44,978 bases of DNA from Candidatus Polarisedimenticolia bacterium. Lineage in GTDB: Bacteria > Acidobacteriota > Polarisedimenticolia > Gp22-AA2 > AA152. The first letter of the stretch is position 1. Each line of letters begins with the position of its first letter. Position numbers and translations under genes: made by a program. Of the stretch, positions 1 to 7,847 are shown one piece after another. Location of the stretch: positions 1-44,978 of the forward strand of contig DASTZC010000031.1 of assembly GCA_035764505.1 (NCBI GenBank), in the 5' to 3' direction. The notes under the pieces were generated by a model. The model did not search any database, was not told the DNA's origin, and was given only the letters and a program-made list of their open reading frames with translations.

Positions 1-92
1 AAGGGCTCCAGATTGCGCGACGCACGGTCGCCAAGTACCGGGAGGAGCTGCGCATTCCGTCCTCGAACGAGCGCCGGCAGGGGTTTCGCTGA
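1..92 (+). CDS. rpoN: RNA polymerase sigma-54 factor, C-terminal end (partial)
   Basis: Only the last 29 residues are in the window, read in frame from base 3 to a TGA at 90-92. They contain the RpoN box ARRTVAKYREEL, the signature helix by which sigma-54 recognises the -24 promoter element, followed by LRIPSS and a short basic tail. Sigma-54 directs RNA polymerase to -24/-12 promoters that need an AAA+ activator. The ribosome hibernation factor gene starts 11 bases downstream, and rpoN-hpf is a widely conserved neighbour pair. The start and the other domains lie upstream of the window. Identity is close to certain from the RpoN box alone. Confidence 0.93.
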   Translation, partial: GLQIARRTVAKYREELRIPSSNERRQGFR

Positions 93-103
93 AGGAGCGA
101 GCC

Positions 104-637
104 ATGAAGTTCCACTTCACGGGCAGGCAGATCGAGATCAGTCCGGCGCTCAAGAAATCAGCCGAGGAGCGCCTGGGAAAACTGGACCGGTTCCTGGATC
201 ATCTGATGGAGGCGCACGTCATCCTGGCGGTCGAGAAGCGGCGCCATCGGGCCGAGGTGGTGGTCCACGGGCGCCATGTCACGCTCTCGGCCGCCGGCGA
301 GACGGCCGACATGTATTCCACCCTGACGCTGGTGGCGGAGAAGCTCGAGCGGCAGGCGAAGAAGCACCGCGACAAGGTCAAGGTGGAGAAGAAGCGGCAG
401 GGGATGAAGGCCTCTCCCCGTCAGCCGGAAGCGGACGGCGATGGCGCCGCCGAGGAGCCCCAGGTGGTGCGCGTCGACGCCTCGCCCCTCAAGCCGATGT
501 CCCTGGAGGAGGCCCTCCTGCAGGTCAAGGGAACCGACAAGGAGTTCCTGGTGTTCCGCAACGCCTCGTCGCGGCGCCTTTCGGTCCTCTACCGCCGGCG
601 GGACGGAAATTTCGGGCTGATCGAGCCGGAGCCCTGA
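104..637 (+). CDS. hpf: Ribosome hibernation promoting factor, long form (HPF/RaiA/YfiA family)
   Basis: The 177-residue protein begins MKFHFTGRQIEIS, typical of the HPF/RaiA N-terminal domain (about residues 1-100), which binds the 30S decoding region and silences ribosomes in stationary phase. After a charged linker (about 100-122) comes a C-terminal domain (about 123-177) with LSVLYRRRDGNFGLIEPEP. This domain is found only in long HPFs and mediates 70S pairing into 100S dimers. The length fits long HPF (about 170-190 residues). The start ATG has GAAGGAG about 7 bases upstream. The gene probably shares a transcript with rpoN. The usual next genes (ptsN, hprK, rapZ) are absent. Confidence 0.95.
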   Translation: MKFHFTGRQIEISPALKKSAEERLGKLDRFLDHLMEAHVILAVEKRRHRAEVVVHGRHVTLSAAGETADMYSTLTLVAEKLERQAKKHRDKVKVEKKRQGMKASPRQPEADGDGAAEEPQVVRVDASPLKPMSLEEALLQVKGTDKEFLVFRNASSRRLSVLYRRRDGNFGLIEPEP

Positions 638-661
638 AATCCGCCGGGCAGGCGCCCGCGG

Positions 662-691
662 TTGACAGTCCTTCCGCCCCATTGCTATCCT
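662..691 (+). promoter_or_regulatory. Sigma-70 type promoter upstream of the acyl-CoA operon
   Basis: TTGACA at 662-667 and TATCCT at 686-691 are separated by 18 bases. The -10 is preceded by TGC, giving an extended -10. Predicted transcription start is near 698, leaving a leader of about 100 bases before the ATG at 802. The promoter lies in the only real gap between hpf and the acyl-CoA dehydrogenase. Confidence 0.65.
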
Positions 692-801
692 GCAACGGCT
701 TGCAGCGTGACAGCTTACCGCCTTCCAGCGCCTCGATGCCGCGCCGGCAGGACCGTCGCGCGGCGCGGACCGGATCGACTCACAAGCCAGGGACACTTTC
801 G

Positions 802-1944
<1,143 letters not shown>

Positions 1945-1950
1945 CCCACC

Positions 1951-3111
1951 GTGCCGTTCGCGCTTTCCGAAGAGCATCTTCTCGTCCGCGACACCCTGAG
2001 GGAGTTCGTCGCCCGCGAGGTTTCTCCCGAGGCGGGGGAGCTGGACCGCCGCTCGGAGTTTCCGGCCCGCGCCGTGGCCCGCCTGGCGGAGCTCGGCTTG
2101 CTCGGGATGACCATTCCGGAAGCCTATGGCGGGGCCGGCCTGGACGCCCTCGGAGGCGCGGTGGCCATCGAGGAGATCGCCCGGGGCTCCGCCGCGCTGG
2201 CGGTGACGGTCAGCGTGACCAACTCGGTGTGCGCCGGGCCGATCGTGCGCTTCGGAAGCGAGGAGCAGCGCCGGCGCTACCTGCCTCGCCTGGCGCGCGG
2301 CGAGATCCTCGGAGGCTTCTCGCTCACCGAGCCCGACTCGGGGTCGGATGCCGCCCACCTGCGGGCGCGAGCCCGTCGCGAGGGAGACTTCTACTTTCTT
2401 AACGGGGACAAGGCCTGGGTGACCAACGTCGGCATCGGACAGCTCTTCGTGGTGGTGGCGGCCACCGACCCGGCGCAGGGGGCCCGCGGACTGACCGCCT
2501 TCCTGGTGGAGAAGGATTTCCCCGGGTTCGCCTTCGGCAAGGTGGAGGACAAGATGGGGCTGCGCTCCTCCCTGACCGGCAGCCTGCTGCTGCAGGATTG
2601 CCGGGTGCCGGCCGGGAACCGCCTCGGAGAAGAGGGCCAGGGTTTCAAGATCGCCATGGCGACGCTGGACGGGGCGCGCATCGGCATCGGCGCGCAGGCG
2701 GTGGGGATCGCGCGCGGCGCTCTGGAGGAAGCGATCTCCTTCGCGCGGCAGCGCAAGGCGTTCGGGGAGTCGATCGTGAATTTCCAGGCGATCCAGTTCA
2801 TGCTGGCCGACATGGCGACCGCCATCGAGGCGGCCCGGCTGCTGGTGCACCGGGCTGCGCGCCTGCGCGACAAGGGGGACGTGCCCTTCACCAAAGAGGC
2901 CTCCATGGCGAAGCTGTTCGCCAGCGAGATGGTGAACCGGGTCGCCTACCAGGCGCTGCAGATCCATGGCGCCTACGGCTACTCGCGCGAGTACCCCGTA
3001 GAGCGGTACTATCGGGATGCGCGGGTGACCACGATTTACGAGGGGACCTCCGAGATCCAGCGGCTGGTCATCGCCCGCCGGATCCTGGAAGACCTCGGAA
3101 GGAGATCCTGA
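1951..3111 (+). CDS. Acyl-CoA dehydrogenase (second paralogue)
   Basis: The 386-residue protein is a close relative of the preceding gene, with [35 protein letters not shown] and the catalytic glutamate at residue 364 in [10 protein letters not shown]. It starts with GTG only 6 bases after the previous stop, and its TGA overlaps the ATG of the mutase gene by one base, so the genes are cotranscribed. Two adjacent paralogues suggest either different acyl chain preferences (for example butyryl and isobutyryl or 2-methylbutyryl) or a heteromeric pair. I infer a tandem duplication followed by divergence, since the two are clearly similar over their whole length. ETF genes are not in the window. 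Confidence 0.92.
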   Translation: MPFALSEEHLLVRDTLREFVAREVSPEAGELDRRSEFPARAVARLAELGLLGMTIPEAYGGAGLDALGGAVAIEEIARGSAALAVTVSVTNSVCAGPIVRFGSEEQRRRYLPRLARGEILGGFSLTEPDSGSDAAHLRARARREGDFYFLNGDKAWVTNVGIGQLFVVVAATDPAQGARGLTAFLVEKDFPGFAFGKVEDKMGLRSSLTGSLLLQDCRVPAGNRLGEEGQGFKIAMATLDGARIGIGAQAVGIARGALEEAISFARQRKAFGESIVNFQAIQFMLADMATAIEAARLLVHRAARLRDKGDVPFTKEASMAKLFASEMVNRVAYQALQIHGAYGYSREYPVERYYRDARVTTIYEGTSEIQRLVIARRILEDLGRRS

Positions 3112-4793
3112 TGAAGCAGCCGGCAGGGGGAGTCCTGACCCGCCGCACTCGCAAGGACTGGGAAGAGGAGACGCGGCGGATGGCAGGACGCGGCGCGCCG
3201 GAGCGCCTGCCTGAGTTCACCACGATTTCGGGCAGCCCGGTCGACCGCCTCTACACCTGGGAGGACCTGGAGCGCTGGGACCCGGAAACGAAGCTCGGAC
3301 AGCCCGGAGAGTTCCCGTACACGCGCGGCCCGCACCCCACCATGTACCGTGGTCGGCTCTGGACCATGCGGCAGTTCTCGGGGTTCGGGACGCCGCGCGA
3401 TACCAATCGCCGCTACCGCTACCTTCTGCGCCACGGCCAGACGGGTCTCTCGGTCGCCTTCGACATGCCCACGCTGATGGGCCTGGACTCCGACGACGCG
3501 CGCTCGGAAGGAGAGGTGGGACGGGAAGGGGTGGCGATCGACACCCTGGCCGACATGGAGACGCTGTTCGAGGGGATCCCGCTCGAGCAGGTCTCCACCT
3601 CCATGACCATCAATGCGCCGGCCGCGGTCCTGCTGGCGATGTACCTGGCGGTCGCCCGCAAGCAGAACGTCTCCTGGGACCGCGTCCGCGGGACGATCCA
3701 GAACGACATCCTGAAGGAGTACATCGCCCAGAAGGAGTGGATCTATCCTCCGCGGCCGTCGATGCGCATCATCGTCGACATGATCGACTTCTGCACGCGA
3801 GAGGTGCCGGCCTGGAACACCGTCTCGATCAGCGGCTACCACATCCGCGAGGCGGGCTCCACGGCGGCGCAGGAGCTGGCCTTCACGCTGGCCGACGGGA
3901 TCGGCTATGTCGAGGCCTGCACGCGGGCGGGGCAGGACGTCGACGCCTTCGCGCCGCGCCTGTCGTTCTTCTTCAACGCCCATTCCGATTTCTTCGAGGA
4001 GATCGCCAAGTACCGCGCCGCCCGCCGCATCTGGTCGCGGGTCATGCGGGACCGCTTCGGGGCGAAGGACCCGCGCTCCTGGATGCTGCGCACGCATGCC
4101 CAGACGGCGGGCTGCTCGCTCACCGCCCAGCAGCCTTACAACAACATCGTGCGGGTGGCGCTGCAGGCGCTCTCCGCGGTGCTCGGTGGAACGCAGTCGC
4201 TGCACACCAACTCGATGGACGAGACGCTGGGACTGCCCACCGAGAAGGCGGTCACGATCGCGCTGCGCACGCAGCAGATCCTGGCCGAGGAAACCGGCGT
4301 GGCGGCGACCGTCGACCCGCTGGCCGGGTCCTATTTCCTCGAGAGCATGACCGACCGGATCGAAAAGGAGGCGATGGATCTCATCGACGCGGTGGATCGG
4401 ATGGGCGGCATCGTCGCCGCCATCGAGCAGGGCTTCCCGCAGCGCGAGATCGCCGAGGCCTCGTTCCGCTACCAGCAGCAGCTGGAGCGCGGCGAGAAGG
4501 TGATGGTGGGCGTGAACCGGTTCCAGGAAGGAGAGCATGAGCCGGTCGAAATCCTGAAGATTTCGCCGGCGGTGGAGCGGGCCCAGATCCGCCAGCTGCA
4601 GTCGGTCCGGCGCCGGCGCGACGCGGCCGTCCACCGAAAGGCCCTGGAATCCCTGAGCGCCGCGGCCAAGAACGGAGCCAATCTCATGCCGCCCATCCTC
4701 GCGGCGGTCGAGGCCTATGCTTCGGTGGGGGAGATATGCGGCACCATGAAGAAGGTGTTCGGTGAGTATCGCGAAGAAAAAACCTACTTCTGA
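3111..4793 (+). CDS. B12-dependent acyl-CoA mutase, large (substrate-binding) subunit; isobutyryl-CoA mutase-like
   Basis: This 560-residue protein is the TIM-barrel subunit of the methylmalonyl-CoA mutase family (for example [42 protein letters not shown]). It rearranges the carbon skeleton of an acyl-CoA by a radical from adenosylcobalamin. Two positions set substrate choice in this family: Tyr89 and Arg207 in methylmalonyl-CoA mutase, Phe and Gln in isobutyryl-CoA mutase (IcmA), Ile and Gln in 2-hydroxyisobutyryl-CoA mutase. Here they read Phe89 ([10 protein letters not shown]) and Gln207 (KEYIAQKEW), the IcmA pattern. A generic annotation would be methylmalonyl-CoA mutase. Its ATG shares one base with the previous stop, and the small subunit gene overlaps its 3' end by 32 bases. 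The acyl-CoA dehydrogenases beside it fit butyryl/isobutyryl-CoA interconversion and oxidation. Confidence 0.93.
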   Translation: MKQPAGGVLTRRTRKDWEEETRRMAGRGAPERLPEFTTISGSPVDRLYTWEDLERWDPETKLGQPGEFPYTRGPHPTMYRGRLWTMRQFSGFGTPRDTNRRYRYLLRHGQTGLSVAFDMPTLMGLDSDDARSEGEVGREGVAIDTLADMETLFEGIPLEQVSTSMTINAPAAVLLAMYLAVARKQNVSWDRVRGTIQNDILKEYIAQKEWIYPPRPSMRIIVDMIDFCTREVPAWNTVSISGYHIREAGSTAAQELAFTLADGIGYVEACTRAGQDVDAFAPRLSFFFNAHSDFFEEIAKYRAARRIWSRVMRDRFGAKDPRSWMLRTHAQTAGCSLTAQQPYNNIVRVALQALSAVLGGTQSLHTNSMDETLGLPTEKAVTIALRTQQILAEETGVAATVDPLAGSYFLESMTDRIEKEAMDLIDAVDRMGGIVAAIEQGFPQREIAEASFRYQQQLERGEKVMVGVNRFQEGEHEPVEILKISPAVERAQIRQLQSVRRRRDAAVHRKALESLSAAAKNGANLMPPILAAVEAYASVGEICGTMKKVFGEYREEKTYF

Positions 4794-5373
4794 GCGCGGC
4801 GGACCGGTCGGCCCCTCGGCGGCGGGCAAGATTCGCCTGCTCGTCGGCAAGGTCGGTCTCGACGGCCATGATCGCGGCGCCAAGATCATCGCGCGGGCGC
4901 TGCGCGACGCGGGCTTCGAGGTGATCTACACCGGGCTGCACCAGACCCCCGAGATGGTGGTGGCCACCGCGCTCCAGGAAGACGTCGATGCCGTGTCGCT
5001 GAGCATCCTGAGCGGCGCGCACAACACACTGTTTCCCAGAGTCATCCGCCTGTTGGAGGATGCCGATGTCGAGGTGCCGGTCTTCGGCGGCGGCATCATC
5101 CCGGAAGACGACATCCCCGTCTTAAAGAAGGCGGGAGTGCGCGCCATCTTCACGCCCGGGGCCACCACCTCGGAAGTGGTCGAATGGGTGCGCACCAACA
5201 TCCATCCCCGCGGCAATGCGGCGGCTCCCGCCGCGTCGGAGCGGCGCAACGGAAAGTCGCGCGCGCGGGCTCGTACGAAGGGTGTGCGCAGCCGGAAGAG
5301 TGCTGCCACAGGCGCCAGGAGACGATCGTCTGCACGATCTCGTCGCGGAGCGCCTGCCGGAAAGCGGCGGTGA
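4762..5373 (+). CDS. B12-binding small subunit of acyl-CoA mutase, with basic C-terminal tail
   Basis: The first 150 or so of 203 residues form a Rossmann-type cobalamin-binding domain. [10 protein letters not shown] carries the Asp34-x-His36-x-x-Gly39 motif whose histidine coordinates cobalt, followed by [11 protein letters not shown] and [10 protein letters not shown]. It completes the mutase with the overlapping large subunit; the split into about 560 and 140 residues is usual for archaeal MCM, IcmA/IcmB and HcmA/HcmB. The GTG start at 4762 lies inside the large-subunit gene. Residues after about 154 form an Arg/Lys/Ser/Ala-rich tail of about 50 residues that the family normally lacks. It may be a real basic tail or readthrough of a lost stop. 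No MeaB-type chaperone gene follows. Confidence 0.92.
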   Translation: MSIAKKKPTSERGGPVGPSAAGKIRLLVGKVGLDGHDRGAKIIARALRDAGFEVIYTGLHQTPEMVVATALQEDVDAVSLSILSGAHNTLFPRVIRLLEDADVEVPVFGGGIIPEDDIPVLKKAGVRAIFTPGATTSEVVEWVRTNIHPRGNAAAPAASERRNGKSRARARTKGVRSRKSAATGARRRSSARSRRGAPAGKRR

Positions 5374-5407
5374 GCTCGTCGCCGAGATAACGGAAGCGAG
5401 TGCTTCC

Positions 5408-6667
5408 ATGAAGATCGGGTCGTTTCTTCTCCTGTTAGCCGCGCTGCCGCCACTTCCTCCCTCGGTACAGCCCGAAGTCCTCAGGATTGCCACGACGGAG
5501 CCGGTCCTCGTGGACGTGGGAGCAGGTTCCGTCCACTGGCTCTCCGAAGCGGAGTTCCGCAAGGCGGCCGCCCGGTGGAGCGAGGATCCTGATTACGTTC
5601 CCTTGAAGCCCGGGCTTACCGGCCTTTCCCCCAGCGCGCTCTTCGACACGGTTCTCGCGAGTCTGGACCACACGGTGACCCTTGCCGTCGATCTCGATTC
5701 ACGGGGAGCCGCCTTCGTGACGGCCGATCTGGATTCGGACGGCGACCTCGGCGACGATCGCCGCTATCCAGTGCGAAAACAAAGCGTCGATCTACGGGTC
5801 CGTTCCCGCCATTCCGGGCGGAAAGCGCTCTGGGTCGCCGAGATCGACACCGGCGTGCAGACGACGGGCGGTCGCGTGATGTTTCGCATGACCTTTTCGG
5901 AGAATCCGGCGGAGCTGATGCGAGGGACGGGAGCCAGGCCGAAAGCGATCCTGTCCCAATCGACGCTGCGCAAAGGAGTGGTGCGCGGCCCCGGGATGCA
6001 GATCGCCTTCGCGCTGTGGGGAACCGCCGGCTCTTACGACGACGACTACAACGCGGCCCTGTTCGACCTGAATGGCGATGGAAAGCTGGATCCCGCGAAC
6101 CGGGCCTCGCGCGAGTTCTTCTGGATCTGGGAACGCCAGGTCAGTCTCGGAGGAGCGACCTACGAGTTCTCGGTGGACCACGATGGCTCGACACTGACTC
6201 TGAAACCGCTCGCCGAGAAGCTCCCGGAGCGGCCCAGCCTCGAGGTGGATAGCCCCGCGCCCGACTTCGCCTTCGTCGACTTCGACGGGAAACGCCGCCA
6301 CCTGAGCGATTTTCGCGGGCAGGTGCTCCTGCTCGATTTCTGGGGAACCTGGTGCCAGGGTTGCGTGGCCCACGCGAAGACGCTCGTGGCGGGCTATCGT
6401 CGTCTCCACCCGCGAGGATTCGAGATTCTCGGAGTCCACCTCGGGGGGGCGAAAGAGCAGGTGGAGGCCTTCGCGACATCGCATGAAATGTCCTGGCCCC
6501 AGACGATCGAGACGGGGGAGGCGCTTCGGGACAGGCCTTTGCAGAGGCTGTACCGGTTCCTCGGCGCGCCGAACTACTTTCTGATTGGTCGCGACGGTAC
6601 CCTCCTCGCCAACGGCGGGCTCCCCCCCGAGTCCTTGCTCGATTTGGCGGAGAAGCAGCTGCGTTGA
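5408..6667 (+). CDS. Secreted TlpA/AhpC-TSA-like thioredoxin-fold protein
   Basis: The 419-residue protein starts with a short hydrophobic signal sequence (residues 1 to about 20). Residues about 25-275 are an extracytoplasmic region I do not recognise; it contains the EF-hand-like acidic loop DLNGDGKLDP (220-229) and an acidic DLDSDGDLGDD stretch. From about 283 (SPAPDFAFVDFDGKRRHLSDF) it is a redoxin/TlpA domain with active-site WCQGC (Cys316, Cys319) and a C-terminal cis-Pro region (APNYFLIGRDG). The likely role is thiol-disulfide exchange in the envelope. The ATG at 5408 was chosen because it begins the signal peptide; upstream codons in frame look random. It follows the mutase operon by 35 bases, but a functional link is not evident. 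Confidence 0.85.
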   Translation: MKIGSFLLLLAALPPLPPSVQPEVLRIATTEPVLVDVGAGSVHWLSEAEFRKAAARWSEDPDYVPLKPGLTGLSPSALFDTVLASLDHTVTLAVDLDSRGAAFVTADLDSDGDLGDDRRYPVRKQSVDLRVRSRHSGRKALWVAEIDTGVQTTGGRVMFRMTFSENPAELMRGTGARPKAILSQSTLRKGVVRGPGMQIAFALWGTAGSYDDDYNAALFDLNGDGKLDPANRASREFFWIWERQVSLGGATYEFSVDHDGSTLTLKPLAEKLPERPSLEVDSPAPDFAFVDFDGKRRHLSDFRGQVLLLDFWGTWCQGCVAHAKTLVAGYRRLHPRGFEILGVHLGGAKEQVEAFATSHEMSWPQTIETGEALRDRPLQRLYRFLGAPNYFLIGRDGTLLANGGLPPESLLDLAEKQLR

Positions 6668-6684
6668 GCTACACGCGGGGAGCC

Positions 6685-6714
6685 TTGACACTCTCGGATC
6701 CCATCTGCTAAGTT
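6685..6714 (+). promoter_or_regulatory. Promoter upstream of the receiver-domain gene
   Basis: TTGACA at 6685-6690 and TAAGTT at 6709-6714 have an 18-base spacer, with TGC directly before the -10. The arrangement matches the promoter at 662-691. It would leave a leader of about 70 bases before the ATG at 6790. Confidence 0.6.
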
Positions 6715-6789
6715 GAGCCGGCTCAAGACGAAGGCCCTGTCGCCGGGAGCGATTCCCGAGCGTTCCGGGACCTGCGGGCCGGGGGCGGC

Positions 6790-7746
6790 ATGCCGAAGAA
6801 AATCCTTCTAGCGGACGACAGCATCACCATCCAGAAGGTCGTCGAGCTGACCTTCTCGGAAGGGGACTATCAGGTCTATGCCGTCGGCAATGGCTCACAG
6901 GCGCTGCGCAAGATTCACGAGGTCCGGCCCGATATCGCGCTGTTGGACGTGATCATGCCGGAGGCCAACGGCTACGAAGTGTGCGAGAAGGTGAAGGGGG
7001 ATCCGACCACTTCGCGGATTCCCGTCCTGCTGCTGACCGGCACCTTCGAGCCTTTCGATAAAAATCGCGCGCAAGCCGTGGGAGCGGATGGCCACCTGAC
7101 CAAGCCGTTCGAATCGCAAGTGCTGATCGCGCGCGTGGAGGAGCTGATTGCCATGGCCGCACCGGCCGTGACGATGCCGGCTGGCGTCCGCGAGGCGATA
7201 GAAGAACCGACTGCCGAAGCCCCCGAGCCGGCGGGCGCTGCGCAGGAAGTTGAGGTTCGCATCGTGCCGGATCGCTACGACGACGAGCCTTCCGCGCGGC
7301 GCGAATTCGGCAGCGAAGCGGGCGAGTCGATCCAGACCGTTCACCTCGATCCGGAAGACATCCCGCCCCCGTCGAGCTCTTCCGAGGAAGCTTCGGCGGG
7401 GACCTGGGACGAGCTGGCCAGCGGGCTTTCCTCCGCGCCCCTCTCATCGCGTCCCGAGACCGAAGAGAGGGCGCCGATGCGCGGCGAGTCCGCCATGGCG
7501 CGCGAAGCGGAGCAGCCCATCTCCGCGGAAGCGGTCCAGGCCGCCTACGCAGCCGAGACCCACGGTGAGACCGGAGGCAACGGCCTCAGTCCCGACCAGG
7601 TGGATCGGATCGCCTCACGCGTGGTCGAGAAGCTCTCCGATCGGATCGTTCGGGAGATTGCCTGGGAGGTAATCCCCGAAATCGCCGAGAACCTGATTCG
7701 CCAGCGCATCCGGGAGCTCGAGGAGAAGATTTCCCGGGAAGGCTGA
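6790..7746 (+). CDS. Receiver-domain protein with disordered linker and conserved C-terminal helical tail
   Basis: Residues 1-120 of this 318-residue protein are a CheY-like receiver: acidic pocket Asp9/Asp10, phosphoacceptor Asp53 (IALLDVIMPEANGYE), Thr83 and Lys105 (TKPFES). Residues about 125-255 are acidic, Pro/Ser/Glu-rich and probably disordered. The last 50 residues (from LSPDQVDRIASRVVEKLSD) form amphipathic helices ending EVIPEIAENLIRQRIRELEEK. This resembles the C-terminal oligomerisation region of PopZ-type polar proteins and the layout of the Myxococcus polarity protein RomR; that comparison is from memory and is inference. There is no DNA-binding output domain and no adjacent kinase. 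The gene is monocistronic, flanked by its own promoter and a strong terminator. Confidence 0.85.
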   Translation: MPKKILLADDSITIQKVVELTFSEGDYQVYAVGNGSQALRKIHEVRPDIALLDVIMPEANGYEVCEKVKGDPTTSRIPVLLLTGTFEPFDKNRAQAVGADGHLTKPFESQVLIARVEELIAMAAPAVTMPAGVREAIEEPTAEAPEPAGAAQEVEVRIVPDRYDDEPSARREFGSEAGESIQTVHLDPEDIPPPSSSSEEASAGTWDELASGLSSAPLSSRPETEERAPMRGESAMAREAEQPISAEAVQAAYAAETHGETGGNGLSPDQVDRIASRVVEKLSDRIVREIAWEVIPEIAENLIRQRIRELEEKISREG

Positions 7747-7771
7747 TCCCACCGCGCAGGTCCATGGATCA

Positions 7772-7804
7772 GGGGGCAGGCCCGTGCCTGCCTCCTTTGT
7801 TTTT
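7772..7804 (+). terminator. Intrinsic terminator after the receiver gene
   Basis: A 10-bp stem (7772-7781 with 7786-7795, one G-U pair) has a CCGT loop and is followed by a T-rich run, TTTGTTTTT, at 7796-7804. It lies between the receiver gene stop and valS, so it separates the two transcription units. It is the clearest intrinsic terminator in the window. Confidence 0.85.
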
Positions 7805-7847
7805 CGGGAGCATCGCCGCGCGGGCATGCTCCTCAGGAGTGCCACGC

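Noticed and set aside
13-801. In-frame extension of the first acyl-CoA dehydrogenase upstream through hpf
   Set aside because: The extra residues overlap the confident hpf gene and have no dehydrogenase homology; homology begins at the ATG at 802.
3036-4889. Minus-strand open frame of 617 codons opposite the mutase gene
   Set aside because: Antisense to a certain gene with a conserved protein sequence; composition is that of a codon-bias shadow.
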